From the NCBI RefSeq assembly GCF_000223905.1, contig NC_015943.1, forward strand, positions 1 through 64,000: a stretch of 64,000 bases of DNA. Reading direction: 5' to 3'. Below the pieces are notes generated by a model. It was given only the letters and a program-made list of their open reading frames with translations. It did not search any database and was not told where the DNA came from. This stretch comes from Haloarcula hispanica ATCC 33960 (GTDB taxonomy: Archaea; Halobacteriota; Halobacteria; Halobacteriales; Haloarculaceae). The position numbers and the translations under genes were made by a program. Shown here piece after piece: positions 10,511 to 20,768 of the stretch. The number at the start of each line of letters is the position of its first letter. Within the stretch, counting starts at the first letter, position 1.

Positions 10511-10678
10511 GACGGCGTTCGACTGTGATACGACGACAGATGCACCAGGTCGGGTGAAACCGCGCCTGGGAAGGGTCGATTCGCCCACCATCTCCACCTT
10601 GGGGGCGAGTATGAAACCGTGTGTACGTGCGATCCAGGCGTCCACTGGACTCGTTCAGTTGAACGAGTCACAACGACG

Positions 10679-13598
<2,920 letters not shown>

Positions 13599-13697
13599 AT
13601 TCATACGCACTGTGACTCATTCACCGACGATTTACTCGTCGCTGAACGAGTCCAGGCGCAAACTGGATCGCACGTAATCACACGGTGGAAAAGTTGA

Positions 13698-13738
13698 TCG
13701 AGACTGGTACTTTCGTGGTTCGATTCCACGACTCGACG
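13698..13738 (+). ncRNA. tRNA-like processing element 5' of 5S rRNA
   Basis: A T arm TCGTGG-TTCGATT-CCACGA (13713-13731) is closed by an acceptor-like stem, TCGAG (13698-13702) with CTCGA (13732-13736). The 3' acceptor strand CTCGACG ends exactly where 5S begins (13739). In Haloferax a tRNA-like structure at this position is known to direct tRNase Z cleavage for 5S 5'-end maturation. The match here supports the same mechanism. Confidence 0.7.
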
Positions 13739-13860
13739 TTAGGCGGCCACAGCGGTGGGGTTGCCTCCCGTACCCATCCCGAACACGGAAGATAAGCCCA
13801 CCAGCGTTCCGGGGAGTACTGGAGTGCGCGAGCCTCTGGGAAACGCGGTTCGCCGCCACC
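13739..13860 (+). rRNA. 5S ribosomal RNA
   Basis: 122 bases from TTAGGCGGCCACAGCGG to GGTTCGCCGCCACC, with terminal complementarity GGCGGC/GCCGCC. It lies 140 bases after 23S. It appears identical to remembered Haloarcula 5S except near 13844, where I read AAACGCGG and recall AAACCCGG. Confidence 0.97.
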
Positions 13861-13875
13861 ATTCATACTTACATA

Positions 13876-13909
13876 GCCCACTCAGGAGAGACATCTCTCC
13901 CCGGTGGGC
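13876..13909 (+). terminator. rRNA operon terminator hairpin
   Basis: GCCCAC (13876-13881) pairs with GTGGGC (13904-13909), and an inner GGAGAG/CTCTCC stem closes an ACAT loop. Pyrimidine-rich CTTCCGTATTTCT follows. No tRNA-Cys, often found after 5S in haloarchaea, is present. Confidence 0.65.
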
Positions 13910-14059
13910 CTTCCGTATTTCTAAGCAACTGACCCACTCAGTGAACAGATAGCTTTCGCACTCTGTGAGTCGTCTGTGGCACGCTGGTAATTATCCAACT
14001 ATCAGTGACTGGCTCACTGGTTGGCATCGTCCTACCCGTTATTACTCAATACATGAATT

Positions 14060-14653
14060 ATGAATTGTATGTCGAAAGCCGCCGGGGACCCAGAACGGGC
14101 TATCAATGGTCTGCTGTCGATTGCACAACTGCTGGAAGAGCCACGCTTGGCCCGGCTCTACACGTTCGTCCTTCGTGAGGGTGAAGTGATTATCGACGAT
14201 ATCGTCGCTGTGTTAGAGATCCCCCGCACGACAGCGTACTCGGATATGGGGACGCTCGTCGACCTCGGTGTCGTGACCCGAGATGAAGCGCAGAAGACGC
14301 ACACGTACTCTACTGTCCCGATTACGCTCACTGCAGATTTGGACGGTGACGAGTATACCGTCACTCCCACTCTCATCGAGGCTGTCGGTCGCTCACCACA
14401 CGACCAAGACCTCAACCTCCTCTTGGAGAGATATGGGCTCGGCAAACTCGCGGCTGCGCTTACGTATGCCATTCCCTATACCAACGACGAGATGTCTGAA
14501 CGAGTCGCAGCTCGAGAGCTTGATCTACAGCAGGCCCTCGCTATTGCGGTCTTGCATGCGCTTCAGGATGTGGTTCAACACATGGAAGCCGTTGATCCAT
14601 ACTTCGAGGATATTCGGAACGCTCGTGACCAACTACCATCAGCGGAGGACTAA
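14060..14653 (+). CDS. winged-helix transcriptional regulator
   Basis: 197 aa; a second in-frame ATG at 14069 (MSKAAG) is an equally good start. Residues 30-85 form a winged-helix domain (RLARLYTFVLREGEVIIDDI, then IPRTTAYSDMGTLVDLGVV). A strand-rich segment TLTADLDGDEYTVTPTLIEA follows, then helices (LLERYGLGKLAAAL, LQQALAIAVLHALQDVVQHM). This resembles a haloarchaeal family of unknown target often found on plasmids. It stands alone after the rRNA terminator, with nothing downstream for 400 bases. Confidence 0.8.
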   Translation: MNCMSKAAGDPERAINGLLSIAQLLEEPRLARLYTFVLREGEVIIDDIVAVLEIPRTTAYSDMGTLVDLGVVTRDEAQKTHTYSTVPITLTADLDGDEYTVTPTLIEAVGRSPHDQDLNLLLERYGLGKLAAALTYAIPYTNDEMSERVAARELDLQQALAIAVLHALQDVVQHMEAVDPYFEDIRNARDQLPSAED

Positions 14654-15061
14654 CGAGCCACTATCAGTACGCCATTCGACCCACTTCAGGGGTCGGTAGC
14701 GTGGGTCGCAGATACCGGATTTTTCATCGCCTGTGGTCGTCAGCAGGATAGTAATGTTGCTCGGGGACTGCGTCGGGTGTTTCCGTTTGGACGGTGGTAT
14801 CGGGGATGCTAGATCAAGGAACTGCCTACAGTGATCACGTTGCGTGGCATTACGCGAAGTGTTGCGCCGGAACCAACCGACAACCGGTGGGTATCAGGAA
14901 TCAACGGCGCTGCAAGCGTTGTCAACTACGTCTTCGCTGGGAGTACCTATGTGGGGCTCGACTGCGACGACACTATTTCACCTGCCGACAGGCACCCTAA
15001 CAACTCAGCGGAACTTCGTCGCAATTCATATAATGTATGCAGAGTTAGGATCTAGTAAGCC
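14654..15061. other. intergenic, no gene recognised
   Basis: 408 bases. Short open frames exist but none has haloarchaeal composition, a credible start or similarity I recognise. It holds the promoter region for the UPF0175/PIN pair at its right end. Confidence 0.5.
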
Positions 15062-15388
15062 ATGTCTCGAACCACTGCCACCATTCCGGATGATCTAACG
15101 GACCTCATGGAGGGGGCGGTCAAAGCGGGCATCTTCGAAAATAAGAGCGACGCGATCCGCCATGTACTCCGTGAATACTTCGAAGAACACGAGAATGCAC
15201 GGGTTGCGGCTGCTGTCTCATTGTATGAAGAGGAACGAATTACGCTTGGGACTGCTGCTCGGCTTGCTGGGTTTAACCGCTTCGAGATGCGAGACATCCT
15301 GCGTGAGGAGGGTGTTGAACTTCGATTTGGACCGGAGGATATGGATGCCGCACGCGATGAAATAGACGTGGCTCGGAATCTCGAATGA
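15062..15388 (+). CDS. UPF0175-family antitoxin
   Basis: 108 aa. An N-terminal ribbon-helix-helix (RTTATIPDDLTDLMEGAV, then KSDAIRHVLREYFEEH) joins a UPF0175 helix block (YEEERITLGTAARLAGFNRFEMRDILREEGVELRFGPEDM). UPF0175 proteins are typical partners of PIN-fold toxins, binding both operator DNA and the toxin. The stop overlaps the start of the toxin gene by 4 bases (ATGA), which implies translational coupling. A decayed second copy of its C-terminus lies at 16173. Confidence 0.88.
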   Translation: MSRTTATIPDDLTDLMEGAVKAGIFENKSDAIRHVLREYFEEHENARVAAAVSLYEEERITLGTAARLAGFNRFEMRDILREEGVELRFGPEDMDAARDEIDVARNLE

Positions 15389-15891
15389 CAGGTGTGCCTG
15401 CTAATGCGACGGTTCTCAATACAACTGTTCTCTCGAACTTCGCGCAGGTGGATCATATCGAACTCATAGCGGACCTGCTACGACTCGTCACGGTTCCTGC
15501 TGTCCAGATGGAACTCACTGAAGGTGTTGAAACCCATCGCTATCTCGAACGTGCAGTAACTGCGCTTGAAGAAGAAATTCCCGTCATTGAGGCATCAGCG
15601 GAGGCGCACCAAATCGAGCAGTCCCTCTTGGAAATGCTTGATCCGGGTGAGGCTCAAGCACTGGCAGTTGCAGACGACACTGATGGAACGATCGTCACTG
15701 ATGATGGTGATGCATGTGCGACTGCGAATCAACGGGGCATCGAACTAACTGGTTCGATTGGGCTGCTTGCCCGTTCTGTTGAGGATGATCGAATTACAGC
15801 AACGACTGCAGACACGCATCTTAAACGCTGGATTGATGAGGCTGGGTTCCACTCACCTGCTCGGGATTTCGATGCGTTCCTTGACGACTAG
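15385..15891 (+). CDS. PIN-domain-like toxin (DUF3368 type)
   Basis: 168 aa, PIN-like nuclease fold. The opening ATVLNTTVLSNFAQVD occupies the first PIN strand, with Asn where the classical PIN motif has its first Asp (a DUF3368 trait, as I recall the family). Later acidic positions are present: LDPGEAQALAVADD and GTIVTDDGDACATA. The C-terminus ADTHLKRWIDEAGFHSP matches the family end. Predicted toxin RNase paired with the upstream antitoxin. A frameshifted second copy follows at 16309. Confidence 0.85.
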   Translation: MTGVPANATVLNTTVLSNFAQVDHIELIADLLRLVTVPAVQMELTEGVETHRYLERAVTALEEEIPVIEASAEAHQIEQSLLEMLDPGEAQALAVADDTDGTIVTDDGDACATANQRGIELTGSIGLLARSVEDDRITATTADTHLKRWIDEAGFHSPARDFDAFLDD

Positions 15892-16022
15892 CGCCAGTAT
15901 CGGCGTGAAGCCCTGATCTTGGGGGCAGCTGAGGGGTAGTCGCTATCGACATCTCTCATATTTCGATACTCATATCGACTCGATGTCTGCGATGTGTCTG
16001 ACGAAGAATTAAGTTAGAACAT

Positions 16023-16092
16023 CCAGATTATCTGGATAATCTGGTGAGTAAAGATATGCCACATGACACAGATAATCTAGATAATCCAGATA
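16023..16092. repeat. CCAGATTATC palindrome and related iterons
   Basis: CCAGATTATC (16023-16032) and GATAATCTGG (16035-16044) form an inverted repeat. Related GATAATCTAGATAATCCAGAT (one base over a palindrome) lies at 16071-16091 inside the first codons of the parA relic. The motif explains the odd DNLDNPD protein start. A ParA-operator or centromere-like role is inferred. Confidence 0.55.
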
Positions 16093-16172
16093 GTACCAAT
16101 TTTCCAGATGATCTACCGCCGACACGGATTGCCATTTCGAATCAAAAGGACGGCGTCGCAAAAACAACCGAT
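16044..16172 (+). pseudogene. parA (soj) 5' stub
   Basis: A GTG-started frame reads DNLDNPDS...LPPTRIAISNQKDGVAKTTD, which is the N-terminus of a haloarchaeal ParA/Soj. The deviant Walker A has two substitutions (KDGVAKTT for KGGVGKTT). After about 43 codons the sequence switches, in another frame, to the C-terminus of a UPF0175 antitoxin. The gene is dead. It marks a recombination joint between a partition locus and a toxin-antitoxin module. Confidence 0.7.
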
Positions 16173-16312
16173 GCAACATCCTCCGTGAGCACGGTGTTGA
16201 ACTTCGCCTCGGGCTCGTTAACGAAGACGACGCAGCCTACGAGGTAGAGGCAGCACGCGAACTCGAATTTGATGATGAGGACTCGTCTGATGAGGAGCCC
16301 CGTGCTAAATGA
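16173..16312 (+). pseudogene. UPF0175 antitoxin 3' fragment
   Basis: Reads ILREHGVELRLGLVNEDDAA, then VEAARELEFDDED and a stop that overlaps the next ATG. It matches the intact antitoxin's RDILREEGVELRFGPEDMDAA...VARNLE. The N-terminal DNA-binding half is replaced by the parA stub. Confidence 0.75.
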
Positions 16313-16810
16313 CAGGTAACGATCTCCCAGCGAACCCGAGCGTCTTGAACACGACTGTCCTCTCGAATTTTGCGTACATCGATCAGCTGTGGATAGTTGC
16401 TGACCTTTCTGGAATCTGTACGGTACCAGTCGTTCGTGGGGAGCTTGAACACGGCGTTGCTAACACCCATATCTTCAGGAAGCACTCGATACGCTTGATG
16501 ACGAAATCCCAGTTGCGGCGATTTCGGATACTGTCGCAAACAGAGAAGCCGTTGTTGGGGGCATCTCGATCCTGGGGAGCACAGGCGTTCGCTCTCGCCG
16601 ACGCACACGACGGTTGACTGCTGACAGACGACGGAGATGCCCGGTCGTTTGCGAAAGCCCAGGGCGTGACCGTTGTGGGGTCGGTTGGCTCTGTTGGCTG
16701 CAATCGATGCTGGGAGGATCGATGAAGCCACTGCTGACGAGTGGCTGTCGAAGTGGATCGATGAGATCGGCTACTACGTCCCGTATCGAACGACCTCGGA
16801 GTATCGATGA
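16309..16810 (+). pseudogene. PIN-like toxin, frameshifted second copy
   Basis: Starts NPSVLNTTVLSNFAYIDQL like the intact toxin at 15385. A frameshift near 16475 moves the homology to another frame (LDDEIPVAAIS), a stop codon follows DAHDG near 16616, and homology resumes as LLTDDGDARSFAKAQGVTVV to WLSKWIDEIGYYVP. At least two lesions make it inactive. It is a tandem duplicate of the functional pair. Confidence 0.8.
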
Positions 16811-16829
16811 TGGGCTTGTTCGGAGTTCA

Positions 16830-17350
16830 AAACGCCTGATTAGAAATCGTCGAAGACCTGCTCAACTCAGCCGAGAACCTCGTTCACGTCGATAACGTGC
16901 TGATGGACCGGGAGTTCGATAGCCAGCACGTTCTGGAGATGATCAGCCAGTGCGGGCTCTCGTACGTCGTGCCGAAGCGGATGCAAACCAATTTCGGGTT
17001 GCGGTTCTTCTACTTCGCATTCGCGTGTCTGCTGTACTCGATTTGGCGTGCAGTAGATCTACTCGTGCAGGTCGAATTGACCGGTGAGTACGAGCACTCT
17101 CCGATGGTGACGGCAGATAATACGCTGACGCTGCTGAAAAAGGAGACAGGAATCGGATAGTGAGGTTCTCCACCCGTGATAGAGGGCCGTCTGAGTGGCA
17201 ACGCTGTCGGAAGTCTCCGACATCCGCGGATATGATTGGAAGTTCGACAAGCTTGGACGTTTGGAGAGCGATCTGAGTCTGTTCCTCTTCACTAAACCTT
17301 CCGAAATCACGCATTACAGTCCCGCTAAACCCCCTGTAGTCTCAACTTCC
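16830..17350 (+). mobile_element. IS relic B (internally deleted transposase plus right end)
   Basis: Codons from about 16840 read NLVHVDNVLMDREFDSQHVL and EMISQCGLSYVVPKRMQT, containing the second catalytic Asp region of a DDE transposase. They then jump to NFGLRFFYFAFACLLYSIWR and end with LLKKETGIG (stop 17158-17160). The segment that would carry the catalytic Glu is deleted. DNA after the stop matches that after relic A at 5265-5460. Inactive; family unassigned. Confidence 0.75.
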
Positions 17351-17351
17351 A

Positions 17352-17827
17352 AGTCTGTAAGACTATATAGCGTTTGGGTGTTTATGAGACAGCGCAGGTC
17401 ATAACCTCTGGATTTTCAAAGGTGTGTCGTCTGTTACAGTCTTCTGTAATGGAAATCTGGAACAGGTTCTGAAGTGTGAATCACTCCGCGCTATCTTGTC
17501 GGTGCACAGCCTATTATTTCCAGACAGATGACTGTAGCACCAGTCTGTAACAGATATCTGTTCTGAAAGTCATGGACGTTGCGATCTAAAACAACTACAG
17601 ATTGATGTCTGTATCGGATCCCTGTTGCATATGATTAGTACAGATATGTGTCACAGGTAGGTGCTACGTGCTACAATTACAGACGGCGATTCCAGATCCG
17701 ATCCAACTCAGTCTCTATCATAGTACAGACAAGCATTACAGAAGGGAGGTACAGATAAATGGTGTAGATTAGTGGTACAGACAATTGGCCCACATGTCTG
17801 ACACAGATATATGTAACAGGGATCCAA
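17352..17827. promoter_or_regulatory. TACAGA iteron region upstream of parA (candidate centromere/operator)
   Basis: No gene in 476 bases, but many TACAGA or TCTGTA motifs. Just before parA they fall in a 13-base register: 17724, 17737, 17750, a degenerate one at 17763, 17776 and 17802 (CACAGA). Others lie at 17596, 17639 and 17678, plus an inverted TTACAG/CTGTAA pair near 17435. Regular spacing directly upstream of a parA operon suggests a partition site or operator. Confidence 0.65.
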
Positions 17828-18832
17828 ATGAGGAAGTGTATGATAACGACCGTCGTCTACGCTGAATCCGGGGGGACGTACAAAACGACTATGACAGCGA
17901 ATCTCGCGGTCGCATTCAAGCGGATGGGACTTGATGTTCTCGTGATTGACTTGGACCCGCAGACTGGGAATCTTACCTCACTCTTCGACGTCGGAGAAAA
18001 CCGTGGCAACCCGGACGCAGACAATCTCGTAAAACACATTCTCGAAATGCCTGATGGAGACTTTGATGACCTCATCGAGACCGCTGAGGAGGGCGTCGAC
18101 GTCATTCCGAGCCACGACATGCTTGGGGATTTCACCTCAAATCTTGAGCAGAAGATTTCCTACGAAACTGGAATGAAGGGGATTTCTCGCGATGAATACC
18201 CCCGCTTTGAGTTACTATACAATCTTCTCTGGGAGCAGGAGCAATTAAACGAAAAGTACGACGCGGTCCTCATCGACCCCAACGCACGCGCTGAAGACCT
18301 CCTCTACAATGCTATCTACGCGCTTCGAACACTGGTGGCGCCCGTCAAGCCAGCTGGAAAGGGGAGTCTCAGCCTTGATGGCCTTGAGGAGATGGTCGGA
18401 AACATGGAGACTGCGTTGGACATCGAAATCGGGCTTTCGTGCGTGGTTCCATCCGGAGTCGGCCAGACGAACGCCCACAAGCAGTATCGCGATCAGTTCG
18501 AAAATACAGACGCCTTCGCAACGCCAGTCTCCATTGGGTCACGAGAAAGTTTGATGGACGCCATGTGGGAAGCCCGTGGCTCTGCATTCAAAGTAGTAGA
18601 GGAGCGGTGGAAGACCTACGAGGAAGACGGCGAGATGGTCTCGAAGAAAGGGGAGCGTAGAGTTCCCGACCGTGAACTCCAGACGCTTGATAAACTTTGG
18701 CAACTGGCGGGTTTCATTGCGACTGAGACGTTCGACGTCGACATTGATCATGAACTCGTCTTAGATATTGACGATTATGGAACCGAGACCGTAGAGTTCG
18801 ACCTTCCCGCTGAACCGGAGGTGGCTGACTAA
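17828..18832 (+). CDS. parA: ParA-family partition ATPase (Soj-like)
   Basis: 334-aa MinD/ParA-fold ATPase, expected to use ATP-driven DNA binding to segregate the replicon. The A motif reads YAESGGTYKTT, keeping the P-loop Lys-Thr but lacking the usual signature Lys (xKGGxxKT). The A' motif VIDLDPQTGNLTSLF and the switch VLIDPNARAEDLLYNAI are present. A second ATG at 17840 (MITTVVYAES) is a possible start. The C-terminus is long and acidic. It overlaps the next gene by one base and follows the 13-bp TACAGA array, which is a likely autoregulatory or centromere site. Confidence 0.9.
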   Translation: MRKCMITTVVYAESGGTYKTTMTANLAVAFKRMGLDVLVIDLDPQTGNLTSLFDVGENRGNPDADNLVKHILEMPDGDFDDLIETAEEGVDVIPSHDMLGDFTSNLEQKISYETGMKGISRDEYPRFELLYNLLWEQEQLNEKYDAVLIDPNARAEDLLYNAIYALRTLVAPVKPAGKGSLSLDGLEEMVGNMETALDIEIGLSCVVPSGVGQTNAHKQYRDQFENTDAFATPVSIGSRESLMDAMWEARGSAFKVVEERWKTYEEDGEMVSKKGERRVPDRELQTLDKLWQLAGFIATETFDVDIDHELVLDIDDYGTETVEFDLPAEPEVAD

Positions 18833-19350
18833 TGGGGGGCGATTCATTCAAATCGGGATCGGGTAACCTCAATTTCGGAGATAACGATGAGGAAGAAGGA
18901 GACGACGAGACAGAGGAAGCCGGTGAGGAGATCGATGACACCGCAGACGAGGAGGCGGATGATCTGGAATCCAAAGAGGTCGTCTCTGAGAAAGCAGCTG
19001 ACAGCCGGGACTCCCCAGAAGCGAAGAAAGCGGATAGTACCAGCGAAGAGAGTACGACGAGCAACTCGACAGCCAGCGATACTGGATCACACCAAACGAG
19101 TGGCCACAAGTATCCGTACTTCGTGCGTCGGAGCAACGTCGGGGATGAACGAGACAATCGCCTCGAGCTCTTCGCTCGCGATGAAGTCGTCTCACAAGAA
19201 GCGGAGTTTCGGAGCCAGCTCGCTTCGGAACTCGGGGCAGACGACATCGCGAAGACGGACGCCCGTGAGTATGCGCTTCTCGCGGCGTTCGACAACGTAG
19301 AGGACGTTGCAGAACTCATGAGAGGAGATGGATACGGAGAACTCGATTAA
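18832..19350 (+). CDS. acidic partner protein of ParA
   Basis: 172 aa. The first ~85 residues are a disordered, very acidic stretch (EEEGDDETEEAGEEIDD). A conserved C-terminal domain of about 80 residues follows: HKYPYFVRRSNVGDERDNRL, ELFARDEVVSQEAEFRSQL, TDAREYALLAAFDNVEDVA. It starts on the last base of the parA stop codon, so it is almost certainly co-translated. The position and a basic FVRR segment make it the likely centromere-binding partner (ParB role), although I see no classical ParB or RHH motif. Confidence 0.8.
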   Translation: MGGDSFKSGSGNLNFGDNDEEEGDDETEEAGEEIDDTADEEADDLESKEVVSEKAADSRDSPEAKKADSTSEESTTSNSTASDTGSHQTSGHKYPYFVRRSNVGDERDNRLELFARDEVVSQEAEFRSQLASELGADDIAKTDAREYALLAAFDNVEDVAELMRGDGYGELD

Positions 19351-19567
19351 TCGTAACAGCCCCAAATTACACTCGAAACAGGGTGTGTCTCACTCTCGAA
19401 AGCTGGTCACGCAATATTCTGGGTGTAATCTCAGGGATTGTGATAGACGAAGCTACTGTCTGCTGTCGTCCGACATGTCAACATCAGAGCGGCTCAGTCA
19501 CAGAATCAGAGTCCCCCCATCCAATTCACAGGATAAGTAAAGTTGCTGTCTCTCAATTGGGTAGTGT

Positions 19568-20215
19568 TTAGTTAGTGGCATTGAGCCATCGAGCGGAAGT
19601 TTGCAACCAGCTTTCGGCGGTTTCCGGGTCGGCGTGACTGAAGCAGTTCGAAAACGACGAGGTTCGACGCTTCAACTCTCGAAAATCCGTTCGACAGCGT
19701 TCCAATTTCCGTGGGGACGTATCTGAAATCGGAGGCCAGCTCGTTGCAGTGCAGTTTGGAGGTGTTGAGCGCCATCGACGAGAAAGACAGTAGTTTCGAC
19801 ATCGTGCTTTTGACGAAGTTCGCGCAGGAAAATTTCTGTGAGGGTGGTCGTAGTCGTCGCAAACAGCCGAACGTGAAGCAGTACGTTCGACTGCGGATCG
19901 GCAGCGGCGTACAGCTATAGTAGCCATTGAAAGTCAATGCGCACCTGATCGCACGACGGCAGTGCGATCAGTATGTAAATCGTTTCAATTGTTACTATAG
20001 AATTGCTGATCGGTGATGCGAATCACTGTTTCGTCGAGCGCAATCTAATTCAGAGATTTCCCAGATTCTGGCTGTAGATCGGCTTTCTGAACCCAATTGT
20101 GGACGGCTTTGCGACCGCGTTGGACACCCGGATCTTCGAGTACTTCGATGGTATTCGACAACGAAAGTCCCGCAACGTGGGATTGTATACCCGATTCCAT
20201 CGCCGAACGCTCCTC
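19568..20215 (-). pseudogene. IS6-type transposase relic, multiply disrupted
   Basis: On the minus strand AGLSLSNTIEVLEDPGVQRG, then KAVHNWVQKADLQPESGK, ALDETVIRITDQQF, YAAADPQSNVLLHVRLF, TTVFLVDGAQHLQTALQRAG and FRELKRRTSSFSNCFSHAD form a haloarchaeal IS6-type transposase in order. Lesions: a nonsense codon after GKSLN (20045-20047), an 86-bp MITE after DQQF, and a frameshift near 19681. The N-terminal ~40 residues are replaced by unrelated DNA above about 20215. It is non-functional. Confidence 0.8.
19915..20000. mobile_element. 86-bp MITE inside the IS6 relic
   Basis: Begins CTATAGTAGCCATTGAAA and ends with the inverse TTTCAATTGTTACTATAG, so the ends match over 16 of 18 bases. Further in, CTGATCGCAC (19945-19954) and GTGCGATCAG (19962-19971) pair perfectly. 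There is no coding sequence. It separates two parts of the IS6-type transposase frame. No clear target-site duplication is visible. The parent transposon is unknown. Confidence 0.8.
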
Positions 20216-20314
20216 ATGGAGCGGAATATGGTGTCCACACGGGGTATGGCGACTGCTTTCACGATTGTACCTGGGATGGGCGTTCCTCTGGCTGGAACGG
20301 GCGTGGGAGGCCCC

Positions 20315-20332
20315 ACTAATCGGCCGATTAGT
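20315..20332. terminator. 18-bp perfect palindrome
   Basis: ACTAATCGGCCGATTAGT overlaps the stop codon of the MFS relic on the minus strand. It could be a transcript-end hairpin or a binding site. No T-run is adjacent. Confidence 0.4.
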
Positions 20333-20759
20333 GCGTCTCGGTCTCCAGATCAAAGTCGTCGGGAGTTGCCGTTTCGACGGCGGGGAGCCGACGGATCCGT
20401 GGCCGTAGGAGGACGTAGACGGCAGTAAAGCCGAAGCCGCTCGCGGCCAGCTCCATCGTCGTCGTGGTCCCCAACGCTTCAGCAACTCCTCCACCAACGA
20501 GTGAGCCAAGCGGGAGCGTCGCTCCCGAGGCGGTTCCCTTCGTCGCAGAGACGCGTCCAAGTAGGTCAGTCGGGAACACGCGCTGGTTCAGCGTTGCGGT
20601 GAGCACGCCCGATACGCCAACAGGAATCCACGCGAGACCGAACAGCGTGATAGTCAGTGCAGTCGTTGGCGCAAACACCGCCACGATCCAGCATACTGCA
20701 CCAAGCCCCTGGGAGACGAGTACCGTGCCGTAGGACTTCCCCAAACTCTGTGTGAACCC
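20328..20759 (-). pseudogene. MFS transporter, C-terminal fragment
   Basis: About 140 codons covering the last membrane helices of a major-facilitator exporter: TALTITLFGLAWIPVGVSGV, NQRVFPTDLLGRVSATKGTA and PLGSLVGGGVAEALG. The loop motif LLGRVSA is typical of MFS_3-type exporters. The N-terminal half is absent, because the fragment abuts the stop of the upstream helicase gene. No start context is seen, so it is best treated as a relic. Confidence 0.7.
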
Positions 20760-20768
20760 TATTCTTAT

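Larger units (their letters stand above)
10304..10678 (+). other. 16S-23S internal transcribed spacer without a normal tRNA
   Basis: 375 bases made of successive hairpins: TCAGGCC-TCT-GGCCTGA just after 16S, GGTGAC-CACAA-GTCACC, AGTCGGC-AAGC-GCCGACT, then the tRNA-like fold at 10393-10471 and an internal promoter near 10500. Many haloarchaeal spacers carry tRNA-Ala. No tRNA-Ala with a usable anticodon arm is visible here. Confidence 0.8.

Noticed and set aside
10304-10678. Search for tRNA-Ala in the spacer and tRNA-Cys after 5S
   Set aside because: No sequence with a 7-base anticodon loop and proper arms is present in either place; only the anticodon-less fold at 10393 was found.
17352-17827. 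TACAGA repeats considered as a CRISPR array
   Set aside because: The repeated unit is only about 6 bases on a 13-base lattice, with no 25-40-base repeats or unique spacers and no cas genes nearby. No CRISPR array was noticed anywhere in the window.
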